A stretch of DNA of 64,000 nt from Kangiella sp. GTDB taxonomy: Bacteria; Pseudomonadota; Gammaproteobacteria; Enterobacterales; Kangiellaceae. Where the stretch lies: contig JANQSG010000021.1 in the NCBI GenBank assembly GCA_028284185.1, forward strand, positions 186,001-250,000. Direction: 5' to 3'. Below the pieces are notes generated by a model. The model did no database searches, was not told the DNA's origin, and was given only the letters and a program-made list of their open reading frames with translations. The position numbers and the translations under genes were made by a program. This document shows, in pieces, positions 62,821-64,000 of the stretch. Every line of letters begins with the position of its first letter. Position 1 is the stretch's first letter.

Positions 62821-64000
62821 TTATTTTAGCGCTTTGCTGGCAATTTCATAAACGTCTTTCGAAAGCTCAGGTAATGACAGGATTTCTTCCAGCTGCTCTT
62901 TCATCAAAATTTGTCGCTTATCATCAAACTTCTTCCAACGGTTAAAAGCACCGGTCAAACGTGCCGCAACTTGTGGATTCACCGCATATAAGGCTTTAAT
63001 CTGCTTGGTTAACAAACGGTAACCAGCACCATCTTTGCGGTGGAATTGATGCATATTGGCACCAGCAAAACTGCCAATCAAAGCCCTAACCTTATTGGGG
63101 TTAGTCAATTGAAATGCTGGATGTCCAGTTAAAACTTTAACGCGCTCAATTGTAGCATTACTTGGATCAGATGCTAAGACGGCTAACCATTTATCTATTA
63201 CCAAATCTTCTGCTTGCCATTTTTGGTAAAAATTTTCGGCGATGGCTGCTTTGTTGGCAAAACTCGAATGACTTATGGCTTTAAAAGCTGCCAAACTGTC
63301 AGTCATATTATTAGCATTAGTCAGTTGTTTTATAGCCAACTGATGACTTTGTGACTTATTTAAAGTCACCAGATAATCCAAACAAACTGCGGTAAATGCT
63401 CTTTTAGCTATAGATTGCCGATCTTGGATAAAATCACCAATATGGTGATTGGCTTGATAATGTAGCAACCAATCCATTTCCAACCGTTGCCCAATTTGCA
63501 ACTTTAAAAATTCATGAGCCTGCAGTAAAGAGTCCAGTTCCAGTCTATCGGTAGTTTCAATAAGCGTTTTGATATCCGGCAGAATCAGAGCCAATGCTCT
63601 AAATTGACCATTTAATTGGTCATCGTCTAAAACCTGTTTCACAGCTGCTATTACAAATTCAGGCAAAAAAAGCGCTTTGCCAGCTTCAAGCTGATCGTAG
63701 AACTGCCAAATTAAATTGGTAAACAGTCGCTGACCTGCTTCCCACCGGTTAAAAGGATCCTTGTCATGAGCAAATAAAAAACATAATTCTTCATCGCTAT
63801 AACTATATTCCAGTTTAATAGGGGCTGAAAAATGCCTTAATAAAGAAGGTACCGGCGCTTGTTCAATGCCAGCAAAGATAAAACTTTGCTTGCTTTGCGT
63901 TAAGTGCGCTATATCTGTCTGCAAAGCATCACTATTAGTGCTTAAAGCTAATGGCATCTCTTTACCGCTTTTATCGAGCAGACCAAGTCGAATCGGGATA
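62821..64000 (-). CDS. pepN: aminopeptidase N, C-terminal part
   Basis: A partial gene: the frame is open through base 64000 without a start, giving the last 392 residues. The beginning reads IPIRLGLLDKSGKEMPLAL, matching the PepN region just after the beta domain, and the rest is the long helical C-terminal domain (EAGQRLFTNLIWQF, NPNKVRALIGSFAGANMHQF, LTGAFNRWKKFDDKRQ). The catalytic HExxH part is outside the window. PepN is the main cytoplasmic M1 aminopeptidase of gammaproteobacteria. Confidence 0.92.
   Translation of the reverse strand, partial: IPIRLGLLDKSGKEMPLALSTNSDALQTDIAHLTQSKQSFIFAGIEQAPVPSLLRHFSAPIKLEYSYSDEELCFLFAHDKDPFNRWEAGQRLFTNLIWQFYDQLEAGKALFLPEFVIAAVKQVLDDDQLNGQFRALALILPDIKTLIETTDRLELDSLLQAHEFLKLQIGQRLEMDWLLHYQANHHIGDFIQDRQSIAKRAFTAVCLDYLVTLNKSQSHQLAIKQLTNANNMTDSLAAFKAISHSSFANKAAIAENFYQKWQAEDLVIDKWLAVLASDPSNATIERVKVLTGHPAFQLTNPNKVRALIGSFAGANMHQFHRKDGAGYRLLTKQIKALYAVNPQVAARLTGAFNRWKKFDDKRQILMKEQLEEILSLPELSKDVYEIASKALK

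Overview
The window is chromosomal DNA of an AT-rich (roughly 40% GC) gammaproteobacterium. The evidence is the order asd-fimV-truA-accD-folC-dedD-cvpA-purF at 52.9-62.3 kb, together with cmoA-cmoB, ppsA/ppsR, PhoPQ-type genes and pepN. The number of exported peptidases and the amino-acid catabolic genes suggest a marine, protein-degrading bacterium, possibly close to Kangiellaceae. That placement is an inference and has not been tested.

Layout. 0-2 kb: a PhoP/PhoQ-like two-component system (the kinase runs off the left edge) with a PepSY protein and a glycine-zipper protein, all leftward. 2-5 kb: GlsB/YeaQ protein, acyl-CoA ligase, acetyltransferase and a helical-repeat lipoprotein. 5-8.6 kb: PEP synthase, divergent from its regulator. 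8.6-9.4 kb: one unknown gene followed by what reads as an integron attC site, so it looks like a stray gene cassette. 9.4-13 kb: astE, an M23 peptidase, rmuC and tRNA-Glu. 13-17.4 kb: mostly uncharacterised envelope proteins. 17.4-27.2 kb: three S9 oligopeptidases, methionine gamma-lyase with an Lrp regulator, and a small hydrolase. 27.4-30.1 kb: a candidate small RNA, then cmoA, cmoB, an RluA-type pseudouridine synthase and tRNA-Arg. 30.2-33 kb: YqhA, YegP, a repeat-rich peptidoglycan-binding lipoprotein and a DUF3465 protein. 33.0-33.3 kb is packed with large palindromes. 33.3-40.7 kb: an AhpD-like protein, M16 and M1 peptidase lipoproteins, a cyanophycinase-like protein lacking its catalytic serine, and a lipoprotein. 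40.7-43 kb: gltX, tRNA-Val and a lone receiver protein. 43.3-49 kb: an FAD oxidoreductase, a ZIP-like membrane protein, then a histidine kinase/NtrC-type regulator pair and a secreted protein. 49-52.4 kb: a very large propeller sensor with a degenerate GGDEF domain. 52.4-64 kb: the conserved housekeeping block and the 3' part of pepN.

The most interesting system is at 45.5-49 kb. The kinase/regulator operon and the secreted-protein gene behind it each carry a near-perfect sigma-54 (-24/-12) promoter, and the two promoter cores differ at one base in 18. The regulator is itself a sigma-54 activator with a non-canonical GAFTGA loop. I read this as a self-contained, positively autoregulated sigma-54 circuit with one dedicated exported product.

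The metabolic genes fit growth on peptides and amino acids: secreted or lipid-anchored S9/M1/M16 peptidases, methionine gamma-lyase, succinylglutamate desuccinylase (the last step of arginine succinylation), fatty acid activation, and PEP synthase for gluconeogenesis. No rRNA, CRISPR array, insertion sequence or prophage was seen.
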